Positions 7,655 to 16,001 of a stretch of DNA of 51,679 nucleotides are shown piece after piece. The notes under the pieces were generated by a model. The model saw nothing but the letters and a program-made list of their open reading frames with translations. It did no database searches and had not been told where the DNA came from. The stretch covers positions 1 through 51,679 of the forward strand of contig NZ_JFCA01000049.1 of assembly GCF_000612585.1 (NCBI RefSeq), written 5' to 3'. Position numbers and translations under genes: made by a program. How positions within the stretch are numbered: the stretch's first letter is position 1; each line of letters starts with the position of its first letter. Origin of the DNA: Pseudomonas sp. CHM02. Its GTDB lineage: Bacteria; Pseudomonadota; Gammaproteobacteria; Pseudomonadales; Pseudomonadaceae.

Positions 7655-10486
7655 ATGCAAGAAAGCGTGATGCAGCGCATGTGGAACAGCGGCTATCTTT
7701 CAGGTGGTAACGCTGCCTATGTGGAAGAGCTTTATGAGCTCTACCTGCACGACCCTAACGCTGTGCCAGAAGAATGGCGCACCAAATTTCAGACGTTGTC
7801 TTCAGACGGCAACGCTGCCACCGATGTATCGCACGCAACAATTCGCGATCAGTTTGTGCTGCTGGCAAAGAACCAGCGCCGCGCCCAGCCGGTTTCCGCC
7901 GGAAGCGTGAGCAGTGAGCACGAGAAGAAGCAAGTTGAAGTATTGCGACTGATCCAGGCCTACCGGATGCGTGGCCACCAGGCGGCCCAGCTTGACCCGC
8001 TGGGGCTCTGGCAGCGTCCTGCACCTGCTGACCTGTCGATCAATCATTACGGCTTGACCAATGCCGATCTTGATACGACCTTCCGTGCCGGCGACCTGTT
8101 CATCGGCAAAGAGGAAGCGAGCCTACGCGAAATTCACGAAGCGTTGCAGCAGACATATTGCCGCACCATTGGCGCTGAGTTCACGCACATCACCGATTCC
8201 GAGCAACGCCACTGGTTCCAGCATCGCCTGGAAGGCGTGCGTGGTCGTCCGGTGCTGTCCGCCGACGTACGCAGCCACCTGCTCGAGCGCGTCACCGCTG
8301 CCGAAGGCCTGGAAAAATACCTGGGCACCAAATACCCGGGCACCAAGCGTTTCGGCCTGGAAGGCGGCGAAAGCCTGATCCCGATGCTCGACGAGCTGAT
8401 CCAGCGTTCCGGTTCCTACGGCACCAAGGAAATCGTGATCGGCATGGCCCACCGTGGTCGCCTGAACGTGTTGGTCAACACCTTCGGCAAGAACCCGCGT
8501 GAGCTGTTCGACGAGTTCGAAGGCAAGAAGAAGGTCGAGCTGGGTTCCGGTGACGTTAAATACCACCAGGGCTTCTCGTCCAACGTAATGACCACCGGCG
8601 GTGAAGTTCACCTGGCCATGGCCTTCAACCCATCCCACCTGGAAATCGTTTCTCCAGTGGTCGAGGGTTCGGTACGTGCTCGCCAGGATCGTCGCAACGA
8701 CACCACCGGTGAGAAGGTCCTGCCGATTTCCATCCACGGCGACGCGGCATTCGCCGGTCAGGGCGTGGTCCTGGAAACCTTCCAGATGTCGCAGACTCGC
8801 GGCTTCAAGACGGGCGGTACCGTTCACATCGTCATCAACAACCAGGTCGGCTTCACCATCAGCAACCCGCTGGATGCGCGCTCCACCGAGTACGCCACCG
8901 ACGTTGCCAAGATGATCCAGGCGCCGATCCTCCATGTGAATGGCGATGATCCGGAAGCCGTGCTGTTCGTGACCCAACTGGCTGTCGACTACCGCATGCA
9001 GTTCAAGCGTGACGTGGTGATCGACCTGGTTTGCTACCGCCGTCGCGGTCACAACGAAGCGGACGAACCAAGCGGCACCCAGCCGTTGATGTACCAGCAG
9101 ATCACCAAGCAGCGCACCACCCGTGAGCTGTACGCCGAAAGCCTGACCAAGGCCGGCGTGGTTGACGATGCGCGTGTTCAGGCGAAAGTCGATGAATACC
9201 GCAACGCGCTGGACAATGGTCTGCATGTAGTAAAAAGCCTGGTCAAAGAGCCGAACAAAGAGTTGTTCGTTGACTGGCGTCCGTACCTGGGCCACGCCTG
9301 GACTGCGCGCCACGACACCTCGTTCGACCTGAAGACCTTGCAGGAACTGTCCGCCAAGCTGCTGGAAATTCCGGAAGGCTTCGTGGTGCAGCGCCAGGTT
9401 GCGAAGATCTACGAAGACCGTCAGAAGATGCAAGCCGGCGGCCTGCCGATCAACTGGGGTTACGCTGAAACCATGGCGTACGCGACCCTGGCGTTCGAAG
9501 GTCACCCGATCCGCATGACCGGCCAGGACATCGGCCGTGGTACGTTCTCGCACCGTCACGCGGTTCTGCACAACCAGAAAGACGCAAGCACCTACGTTCC
9601 GCTGAAGCACCTGTACGAAGGCCAGCCACGTTTCGACCTGTACGATTCGTTCCTGTCCGAAGAGGCCGTACTGGCGTTCGAATACGGTTACTCGACCACC
9701 ACGCCGAACGCGCTGGTGATCTGGGAAGCCCAGTTCGGCGACTTCGCCAACGGTGCCCAAGTGGTTATCGACCAGTTCATCACCAGCGGCGAGCACAAGT
9801 GGGGTCGCCTGTGCGGTCTGACCATGCTGCTGCCACACGGTTATGAAGGTCAGGGTCCTGAGCACTCCTCGGCCCGTCTGGAGCGTTACCTGCAGCTGTG
9901 CGCCGAGCACAACATCCAGGTATGCGTGCCGACCACCCCGGCCCAGATCTACCACTTGCTGCGTCGCCAGGTGATCCGTCCGCTGCGCAAGCCGCTGGTA
10001 GTGCTGACACCGAAGTCGCTGTTGCGTCATAAATTGGCCATCTCGACCCTGGAAGATCTGGCTGATGGTTCGTTCCAGACCGTTATTCCAGAAATCGACA
10101 CGCTGGACGCAGCCAAGGTGACCCGCCTGGTGCTGTGCAGCGGCAAGGTCTACTACGACCTGCTGGAAAAACGCCGTGCCGAAGGCCGCGAAGACATCGC
10201 CATCGTGCGTATCGAGCAGCTTTACCCGTTCCCGGAAGACGACCTGATGGAGGCCATCGCGCCTTACACCAACCTCACTAACGTGGTGTGGTGCCAGGAA
10301 GAACCGATGAACCAGGGCGCGTGGTACAGCAGCCAGCATCACCTGCGTCGCAGCATCGGCAACCACAACAAGGCCCTGGGCCTGGAATATGCCGGCCGTG
10401 ATGCTTCCGCTGCACCTGCGTGTGGTTATGCGTCGATGCACGCCGAGCAGCAGGAAAAACTGCTGCAAGATGCTTTCACTGTTTAA
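7655..10486 (+). CDS. sucA: 2-oxoglutarate dehydrogenase E1 component
   Basis: A 943-residue thiamine-diphosphate decarboxylase of the 2-oxoglutarate dehydrogenase complex, forming succinyl groups passed to SucB. The N-terminal E2-binding segment (SGGNAAYVEELYELYLHDP, residues 13-31) is typical of Gram-negative SucA. The catalytic core shows MAHRGRLNVL and, further on, HGDAAFAGQG...NNQVGFT, the metal- and ThDP-binding GD...N pattern. GRGTFSHRHAVLH and the ending YASMHAEQQEKLLQDAF are family features. A GAGGGTGACC ribosome region precedes the ATG. It lies 44 bases before sucB. Confidence 0.98.
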   Translation: MQESVMQRMWNSGYLSGGNAAYVEELYELYLHDPNAVPEEWRTKFQTLSSDGNAATDVSHATIRDQFVLLAKNQRRAQPVSAGSVSSEHEKKQVEVLRLIQAYRMRGHQAAQLDPLGLWQRPAPADLSINHYGLTNADLDTTFRAGDLFIGKEEASLREIHEALQQTYCRTIGAEFTHITDSEQRHWFQHRLEGVRGRPVLSADVRSHLLERVTAAEGLEKYLGTKYPGTKRFGLEGGESLIPMLDELIQRSGSYGTKEIVIGMAHRGRLNVLVNTFGKNPRELFDEFEGKKKVELGSGDVKYHQGFSSNVMTTGGEVHLAMAFNPSHLEIVSPVVEGSVRARQDRRNDTTGEKVLPISIHGDAAFAGQGVVLETFQMSQTRGFKTGGTVHIVINNQVGFTISNPLDARSTEYATDVAKMIQAPILHVNGDDPEAVLFVTQLAVDYRMQFKRDVVIDLVCYRRRGHNEADEPSGTQPLMYQQITKQRTTRELYAESLTKAGVVDDARVQAKVDEYRNALDNGLHVVKSLVKEPNKELFVDWRPYLGHAWTARHDTSFDLKTLQELSAKLLEIPEGFVVQRQVAKIYEDRQKMQAGGLPINWGYAETMAYATLAFEGHPIRMTGQDIGRGTFSHRHAVLHNQKDASTYVPLKHLYEGQPRFDLYDSFLSEEAVLAFEYGYSTTTPNALVIWEAQFGDFANGAQVVIDQFITSGEHKWGRLCGLTMLLPHGYEGQGPEHSSARLERYLQLCAEHNIQVCVPTTPAQIYHLLRRQVIRPLRKPLVVLTPKSLLRHKLAISTLEDLADGSFQTVIPEIDTLDAAKVTRLVLCSGKVYYDLLEKRRAEGREDIAIVRIEQLYPFPEDDLMEAIAPYTNLTNVVWCQEEPMNQGAWYSSQHHLRRSIGNHNKALGLEYAGRDASAAPACGYASMHAEQQEKLLQDAFTV

Positions 10487-10530
10487 CGCCTTCGCGCTGA
10501 CTGAAACCGAATTTTAAGGACCCACAGATA

Positions 10531-11754
10531 ATGGCTATCGAAATCAAAGCCCCGTCATTCCCGGAATCGGTTGCCGATGGCACCGTTGCCACCTGGCACA
10601 AGAAACCAGGCGACGCTGTAAAGCGTGACGACCTGATCGTCGACATCGAGACCGACAAGGTCGTGCTGGAAGTGTTGGCCGAAGCTGACGGCGTGCTGGG
10701 CGCAATCGTTGCCGAAGAAGGCGCTACCGTTCTGTCGAACCAGGTGCTGGGCTCGATCGAAGAGGGCAGCGCTGCTGCTGCCGCTCCAGCCGCCGCTGCA
10801 CCGGCTGCTGCTCCGGCTCCTGCCGCCGCTCCGGCTGCTGGCGCTGAAGATCCAATCGCTGCACCGGCTGCGCGTCAGCTGGCTGAAGAGAACGGCATCA
10901 ACCTGGCTTCCATCAAGGGCACCGGCAAAGACGGCCGTGTGACCAAGGAAGACGTGGTTGCCGCGGTTGAAGCCAAGAAAAACGCTCCAGCTGCCGCGCC
11001 TGCCAAGGCTGCTGCCCCGGCTGCCGCTGCTCCTGTGTTCGCCGCTGGCGACCGCACCGAGAAGCGCGTGCCGATGACCCGCGTACGTGCCACCGTGGCC
11101 AAGCGCCTGGTTGAAGCACAGTCGAACATGGCGATGCTGACCACGTTCAACGAAGTCGACATGACCGAAGTCATGGCCCTGCGTTCGAAGTACAAGGATC
11201 TCTTCGAGAAGAGCCATAACGGCGTGCGCCTGGGCTTCATGTCCTTCTTCGTGAAAGCGGCCACCGAAGCGCTGAAACGCTTCCCGGCAGTCAACGCTTC
11301 CATCGACGGCGGCGACATCGTTTACCATGGCTACGCAGACATCGGCGTTGCCGTGTCCAGCGACCGTGGCCTGGTGGTTCCAGTACTGCGTAACGCCGAA
11401 CTGATGAGCCTGGCTGAAATCGAAGGCGGCATCGCCGGCTTCGGCAAGAAAGCCCGTGACGGCAAGCTGACCATCGACGAGATGACCGGCGGTACCTTCA
11501 CCATCACCAACGGTGGTACCTTCGGTTCGATGATGTCGACCCCGATCGTCAACCCACCACAAGCCGCGATCCTGGGCATGCACAACATCATCCAGCGTCC
11601 GATGGCCATCAACGGCCAAGTCGTGATCCGCCCAATGATGTACCTGGCACTGTCTTACGATCACCGCCTGATCGATGGTAAAGAAGCCGTGACTTTCCTG
11701 GTGACCATCAAGAACCTGCTGGAAGACCCGGCTCGTCTGCTGCTGGATATTTGA
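10531..11754 (+). CDS. sucB: dihydrolipoyl succinyltransferase (E2 of 2-oxoglutarate dehydrogenase)
   Basis: A 407-residue E2 core protein. Domains in order: one lipoyl domain (residues 1-76) with the lipoylated Lys in ETDKVVLEV (about 43); an Ala/Pro-rich swinging linker (about 78-105); the peripheral subunit-binding domain (AARQLAEENGINLASIKGTG, about 111-145); a second Ala/Pro linker; and the acyltransferase domain ending with the catalytic LSYDHRLIDGKEAV (His about 378). It transfers succinyl from lipoate to CoA. RBS AAGGA lies about 10 bases upstream of the ATG. It is followed by an inverted repeat and lpdG. Confidence 0.98.
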   Translation: MAIEIKAPSFPESVADGTVATWHKKPGDAVKRDDLIVDIETDKVVLEVLAEADGVLGAIVAEEGATVLSNQVLGSIEEGSAAAAAPAAAAPAAAPAPAAAPAAGAEDPIAAPAARQLAEENGINLASIKGTGKDGRVTKEDVVAAVEAKKNAPAAAPAKAAAPAAAAPVFAAGDRTEKRVPMTRVRATVAKRLVEAQSNMAMLTTFNEVDMTEVMALRSKYKDLFEKSHNGVRLGFMSFFVKAATEALKRFPAVNASIDGGDIVYHGYADIGVAVSSDRGLVVPVLRNAELMSLAEIEGGIAGFGKKARDGKLTIDEMTGGTFTITNGGTFGSMMSTPIVNPPQAAILGMHNIIQRPMAINGQVVIRPMMYLALSYDHRLIDGKEAVTFLVTIKNLLEDPARLLLDI

Positions 11755-11761
11755 TTGAAGC

Positions 11762-11842
11762 AGCTTCAAGTTGCGAGCTACAAGCTGCAAGTAAACGCAG
11801 TTTGGCTTGCAGCTTGAGGCTCCGAGCTTGGCGCTTGAAGCT
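11762..11842. repeat. large imperfect inverted repeat between sucB and lpdG
   Basis: Two nested perfect arm pairs are visible: CAAGCTGCAAG (11781-11791) with CTTGCAGCTTG (11806-11816), and AGCTTCAAG (11762-11770) with CTTGAAGCT (11834-11842). The segments between are partly complementary. The word family (GCTTCAAG, CAAGCTGCAAG) differs from the GTAGGAGC-type REPs elsewhere in the window, so this looks like a second class of extragenic repeat. It could fold as a long mRNA hairpin inside the operon. Confidence 0.7.
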
Positions 11843-11860
11843 AATAGAGGATCTATTTTC

Positions 11861-13297
11861 ATGACACAGAAATTTGACGTCGTAGTGATTGGTGCAGGTC
11901 CTGGCGGCTACGTTGCCGCCATCAAGGCCGCACAACTGGGCCTCTCGACTGCTTGCATCGAAAAATACACAGACAAGGAAGGCAAACTGGCGCTGGGCGG
12001 TACCTGCCTGAACGTTGGTTGCATTCCTTCCAAGGCGCTGCTGGACAGCTCCTGGAAATTCCACGAAGCCCAAGACGGTTTCGCGATCCACGGCATCAAC
12101 CATGCTGGCGTGACCATGGACGTACCCGCAATGGTCGGCCGTAAAGCCAACATCGTTAAAGGCCTGACTTCCGGCGTTGCCACCTTGTTCAAGGCCAACG
12201 GCGTGACTTCCCTGCAAGGCCACGGCAAGCTGCTGTCTGGCAAGAAAGTTGAAATCACCAAGCCGGACGGTTCGGTAGAAGTCATCGAAGCCGAAAACGT
12301 GATCCTGGCTCCGGGTTCGCGTCCAATCGACATTCCACCGGCTCCGGTTGACCAGAACGTGATCGTCGATTCGACCGGCGCCCTGGAATTCCAGGCTGTG
12401 CCTAAGCGTCTGGGCGTGATCGGCGCTGGCGTGATCGGCCTGGAACTGGGTTCGGTATGGTCCCGCCTGGGTTCCGAAGTCACCGTGCTGGAAGCCCTGG
12501 ACACGTTCCTGCTGGCTGCCGACACCGCAGTGTCCAAGGAAGCGCTGAAAACCCTGACCAAACAAGGTCTGGATATCAAGCTGGGCGCCCGTGTGACCGG
12601 TTCCAAAGTCAACGGCGAAGAAGTTGTCGTGACCTACACCGATAAAGACGGCGAGCAGACCATCACCTTCGACAAGCTGATCGTAGCCGTTGGTCGCCGC
12701 CCAGTGACCACCGACCTGCTGGCAGCTGACAGCGGCGTGAACATCGACGAGCGTGGCTTCATCCACGTCGACGATCACTGCGCTACCACCGTGCCTGGCG
12801 TGTACGCCATCGGTGACGTGGTTCGCGGCATGATGCTGGCGCACAAGGCTTCCGAAGAAGGCATCATGGTTGTCGAGCGCATCAAGGGCCACAAGACCCA
12901 GATGAACTACGACCTGATCCCGTCGGTTATCTACACCCACCCGGAAATTGCATGGGTCGGCAAGAACGAACAGCAGTTGAAAGCTGAAGGCGTTGAAGTT
13001 AACGTCGGCACCTTCCCGTTTGCCGCTTCTGGCCGTGCCATGGCAGCCAACGACACCGGTGGTTTTGTCAAAGTCATCGCTGATGCCAAGACTGACCGTG
13101 TATTGGGCGTCCACGTGATTGGCCCAAGCGCTGCAGAACTGGTTCAGCAGGGCGCGATCGGTATGGAATTCGGCACCAGTGCCGAGGACCTGGGCATGAT
13201 GGTCTTCTCCCATCCGACCCTGTCCGAAGCGTTGCACGAAGCAGCGTTGGCAGTGAATGGCGGCGCCATCCACATCGCCAACCGCAAGAAGCGCTAA
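11861..13297 (+). CDS. lpdG: dihydrolipoyl dehydrogenase (E3)
   Basis: A 478-residue FAD- and NAD-dependent disulfide oxidoreductase that reoxidises lipoyl groups of 2-oxoglutarate dehydrogenase and, in pseudomonads, also of other lipoyl complexes and the glycine cleavage system. Visible features are the FAD motif VVIGAGPGGYVAAI near the N-terminus, the redox-active disulfide in GGTCLNVGCIPSKALL, the NAD motif GVIGAGVIGLELG (about residues 185-198), and the C-terminal HPTLSEALHEA with the catalytic His-Glu pair. The ATG at 11861 follows AGAGGATC; a longer reading starting inside the upstream repeat is rejected. The lpdG name follows Pseudomonas usage for the copy linked to sucAB. Confidence 0.97.
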   Translation: MTQKFDVVVIGAGPGGYVAAIKAAQLGLSTACIEKYTDKEGKLALGGTCLNVGCIPSKALLDSSWKFHEAQDGFAIHGINHAGVTMDVPAMVGRKANIVKGLTSGVATLFKANGVTSLQGHGKLLSGKKVEITKPDGSVEVIEAENVILAPGSRPIDIPPAPVDQNVIVDSTGALEFQAVPKRLGVIGAGVIGLELGSVWSRLGSEVTVLEALDTFLLAADTAVSKEALKTLTKQGLDIKLGARVTGSKVNGEEVVVTYTDKDGEQTITFDKLIVAVGRRPVTTDLLAADSGVNIDERGFIHVDDHCATTVPGVYAIGDVVRGMMLAHKASEEGIMVVERIKGHKTQMNYDLIPSVIYTHPEIAWVGKNEQQLKAEGVEVNVGTFPFAASGRAMAANDTGGFVKVIADAKTDRVLGVHVIGPSAAELVQQGAIGMEFGTSAEDLGMMVFSHPTLSEALHEAALAVNGGAIHIANRKKR

Positions 13298-13344
13298 GCG
13301 AGATAATAAGAAACCACGGCGGAGTTGCCCGTCGTGAGCCTTGC

Positions 13345-13388
13345 GCGCAAGACTCACCGCGGAATATCCGCTGGACGCAGTCTTGCGC
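13345..13388 (+). repeat. strong nested hairpin between lpdG and sucC
   Basis: GCGCAAGACT (13345-13354) pairs perfectly with AGTCTTGCGC (13379-13388), and inside it GCGGA (13359-13363) pairs with TCCGC (13367-13371) around ATA. There is no T run, so it is unlikely to terminate on its own. An RNA-stability or processing element, or another extragenic repeat family, are options. Confidence 0.65.
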
Positions 13389-13501
13389 AGCTTTACGGGC
13401 CTTGAGCCCCGCAAGTTGCGCAAGCAGCAGTCACAGGTGGCGCGGCACTCATAATGAGCGCAGCGCCGAATGCGCAGTACCTAACGAAGACGGTAAAAAG
13501 C

Positions 13502-14668
13502 ATGAATCTTCACGAGTATCAGGGTAAGCAGCTGTTCGCTGAATACGGCCTGCCAGTTTCCAAGGGCTACGCAGTAGACACCCCGGAAGCAGCAGCAGAA
13601 GCTTGCGACAAAATCGGTGGCAGCGAGTGGGTTGTCAAAGCCCAGGTCCACGCCGGTGGTCGCGGTAAAGCGGGCGGCGTAAAGCTGGTTCGCAGCAAAG
13701 AAGACGCCAAGGCCTTCGCACAGCAGTGGCTGGGCAAGCGTCTGGTGACTTACCAGACTGATGCCAATGGCCAGCCAGTCACCAAGATCCTGGTTGAATC
13801 GTGCACTGATATCGCTAAAGAGCTGTACCTGGGCGCTGTCGTTGACCGTTCGAGCCGTCGCATCGTGTTCATGGCTTCCACCGAAGGTGGCGTGGACATC
13901 GAGAAGATCGCTCACGAAACCCCAGAAAAAATTCTGAAGGCCACTATCGATCCACTGGTTGGCGCTCAGCCATTCCAGGGTCGCGAGCTGGCTTTCCAGT
14001 TGGGTCTGGAAGGCAAGCAAGTTGCCCAGTTCGCCAAGATTTTCGTAGGTCTGGCCAAACTGTTCCAGGATCACGATCTGGCCCTGCTGGAAGTGAACCC
14101 GCTGGTGATCAAGGCTGACGGCGATCTGCACTGCCTGGACGCCAAGATCAACATCGACGCCAACGCCATGTACCGTCAGCCTAAGCTGAAGACTTTCCAC
14201 GATCCGTCGCAAGACGATCCGCGCGAAGCGCACGCTGCCAAGTTCGAACTGAACTACGTAGCCCTGGAAGGTAACATCGGTTGCATGGTCAACGGTGCTG
14301 GCCTGGCCATGGGTACCATGGACATCGTCAACCTGCATGGCGGCAAACCAGCCAACTTCCTCGACGTGGGCGGTGGTGCTACCAAAGAACGCGTTACCGA
14401 AGCCTTCAAGATCATCCTGTCCGACTCCAACGTCGCTGCAGTACTGGTCAACATCTTCGGCGGCATCGTTCGTTGCGACATGATTGCCGAAGGCATCATC
14501 GGTGCAGTGAAAGAAGTTGGCGTTAAAATCCCGGTTGTTGTTCGCCTTGAAGGCAACAACGCTGAACTGGGCGCTAAAGTACTGGCAGAAAGCGGTTTGA
14601 ACATCATCGCGGCTACCAGCCTGACCGACGCTGCTCAACAAGTTGTCAAAGCTGCGGAGGGCAAATAA
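13502..14668 (+). CDS. sucC: ADP-forming succinyl-CoA synthetase beta subunit
   Basis: A 388-residue beta subunit that binds nucleotide and joins succinate, phosphate and CoA chemistry with SucD. The N-terminal MNLHEYQGKQLFAEYGLPV and the ATP-grasp domain (VKAQVHAGGRGKAGGVKLV, about residues 44-62) are family signatures. GGGATKERVTEAFKIILSD and NIFGGIVRCDMIAEGI lie in the C-terminal CoA-ligase domain. The ATG at 13502 gives the canonical length; an in-frame ATG 16 codons earlier lacks a ribosome site. It shares one base with sucD. Confidence 0.97.
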   Translation: MNLHEYQGKQLFAEYGLPVSKGYAVDTPEAAAEACDKIGGSEWVVKAQVHAGGRGKAGGVKLVRSKEDAKAFAQQWLGKRLVTYQTDANGQPVTKILVESCTDIAKELYLGAVVDRSSRRIVFMASTEGGVDIEKIAHETPEKILKATIDPLVGAQPFQGRELAFQLGLEGKQVAQFAKIFVGLAKLFQDHDLALLEVNPLVIKADGDLHCLDAKINIDANAMYRQPKLKTFHDPSQDDPREAHAAKFELNYVALEGNIGCMVNGAGLAMGTMDIVNLHGGKPANFLDVGGGATKERVTEAFKIILSDSNVAAVLVNIFGGIVRCDMIAEGIIGAVKEVGVKIPVVVRLEGNNAELGAKVLAESGLNIIAATSLTDAAQQVVKAAEGK

Positions 14669-15549
14669 TGAGCGTCCTGATCAATAAAGACACCAAAGTT
14701 ATCTGCCAGGGTATTACCGGTTCGCAAGGTAGTTTCCACACCCAGCAAGCCATCGAATACGGCACCAAGATGGTGGGTGGTGTAACGCCTGGTAAAGGCG
14801 GCACCGAGCACCTGGGCCTGCCAGTGTTCAACACCGTGAAAGACGCTGTAGCTGCCACTGGCGCCACCGCCAGCGTGATCTACGTTCCAGCTCCTTTCTG
14901 CAAGGACTCGATCCTGGAAGCAGCATTCGGCGGCATCAAGCTGATCGTCTGCATCACCGAAGGCATTCCTACCCTGGACATGCTGGACGCTAAAGTTAAG
15001 TGCGACGAGCTGGGCGTAGTCCTGATCGGCCCTAACTGCCCAGGCGTGATCACTCCAGGCGAATGCAAGATCGGCATCATGCCAGGTCACATTCACTTGC
15101 CAGGTAAAGTCGGTATCGTTTCCCGTTCCGGCACCCTGACCTACGAAGCTGTTAAGCAAACCACTGACGCCGGTTTCGGTCAGTCGACTTGCGTCGGCAT
15201 CGGCGGTGACCCGATCCCAGGCTCGAACTTCATCGATATCCTGAAGCTGTTCCAGGAAGACCCGAAGACCGAAGCGATCGTGATGATCGGTGAGATCGGC
15301 GGTTCGGCTGAAGAAGAAGCGGCTGCCTACATCAAGGCACACGTGACCAAGCCGGTTGTTTCCTACATCGCTGGTGTGACTGCCCCTGCTGGCAAGCGCA
15401 TGGGCCATGCTGGCGCAATCATCTCTGGCGGCAAAGGCACTGCAGACGAGAAGTTCGCTGCACTGCAAGACGCAGGCGTAAAAACCGTGCGTTCGCTGGC
15501 AGACATCGGCAAGGCCCTGGCCGAGCTGACCGGTTGGGCTGTCAAGTAA
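14668..15549 (+). CDS. sucD: succinyl-CoA synthetase alpha subunit
   Basis: A 293-residue alpha subunit that binds CoA and carries the phosphohistidine intermediate. CoA-binding GITGSQGSFHT is at about residues 14-24, the conserved GPNCPGVITPGECKIGIMP follows mid-protein, and the active His lies in KRMGHAGAIISGGKGTA (about residue 249). The start overlaps the sucC stop by one base (TAATG), with GGAGG upstream inside sucC, so equal translation of both subunits is expected. It ends the TCA block at a very strong terminator. Confidence 0.98.
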   Translation: MSVLINKDTKVICQGITGSQGSFHTQQAIEYGTKMVGGVTPGKGGTEHLGLPVFNTVKDAVAATGATASVIYVPAPFCKDSILEAAFGGIKLIVCITEGIPTLDMLDAKVKCDELGVVLIGPNCPGVITPGECKIGIMPGHIHLPGKVGIVSRSGTLTYEAVKQTTDAGFGQSTCVGIGGDPIPGSNFIDILKLFQEDPKTEAIVMIGEIGGSAEEEAAAYIKAHVTKPVVSYIAGVTAPAGKRMGHAGAIISGGKGTADEKFAALQDAGVKTVRSLADIGKALAELTGWAVK

Positions 15550-15576
15550 GCCTCGCGCTTAGCTGACGCTTCACCA

Positions 15577-15611
15577 CACAAAGGCCACCTTCGGGTGGCC
15601 TTTGTGCTTTC
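15577..15611 (+). terminator. rho-independent terminator of the sdh-suc block
   Basis: A perfect 13-bp stem, CACAAAGGCCACC (15577-15589) with GGTGGCCTTTGTG (15594-15606), closed by a TTCG tetraloop. It is 28 bases after the sucD stop. Confidence 0.9.
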
Positions 15612-15643
15612 TGGGTTTATCCCTGCGTGGCGCGTGAACCTCT

Positions 15644-15732
15644 TGTAGGAGCCGGCTTGCCGGCGATCGCGGTGGTTCAGCGGCGGGATAGTCCACTGAT
15701 GCACCGCCATCGCCGGCAAGCCGGCTCCTACA
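15644..15732. repeat. REP pair (REPIN) after sucD
   Basis: TGTAGGAGC-CGGCTTGCCGGCGAT faces ATCGCCGGCAAGCCGGCTCC-TACA across about 40 bases. The outer 20 or more bases of the two units are exact reverse complements. Confidence 0.9.
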
Positions 15733-16001
15733 GTTTTGCGTATTGCCACATTAAGTAAACTGTCTTCCTTGCCAAATTAAGTATGAAAACGCGACATTAA
15801 GATGTCGCTTATCGGACAGTCCGCCCCGCAACAGTGCGTTTGTCAGCCCAATTCTGTAACCTAGCCGCCTCTTTATGCGTGCGCATCCCAAAAGGAAGCC
15901 CCGCGCTAGACCGGTCGGCTCCCATAAGGGCCGGCAGTATTTCCCTCATCCATAGGGAATCCCTCTCTAAATTCCGATTCAGTAGTGTGGTATTTCCCGA
16001 A

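Larger units (their letters stand above)
15550..16001. other. sucD-brnQ intergenic region
   Basis: A 452-base gap holding the sucD terminator, a REP pair and, closer to brnQ, a leader of about 260 bases. The leader carries the short inverted repeat TTCCCT (15941-15946) / AGGGAA (15954-15959). Reading frames run through the leader but lack a ribosome site or a recognisable product. Confidence 0.6.

Noticed and set aside
13454..13501. Extended SucC N-terminus starting at 13454.
   Set aside because: The extra 16 residues are not part of the family, no ribosome site precedes that ATG, and the ATG at 13502 gives the standard MNLHEYQGKQL start.
15834..16001. N-terminal extension of BrnQ or a separate upstream gene.
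   Set aside because: The translated segment is Arg/Ser-rich with no family match and would put a soluble tail before the first conserved membrane helix.
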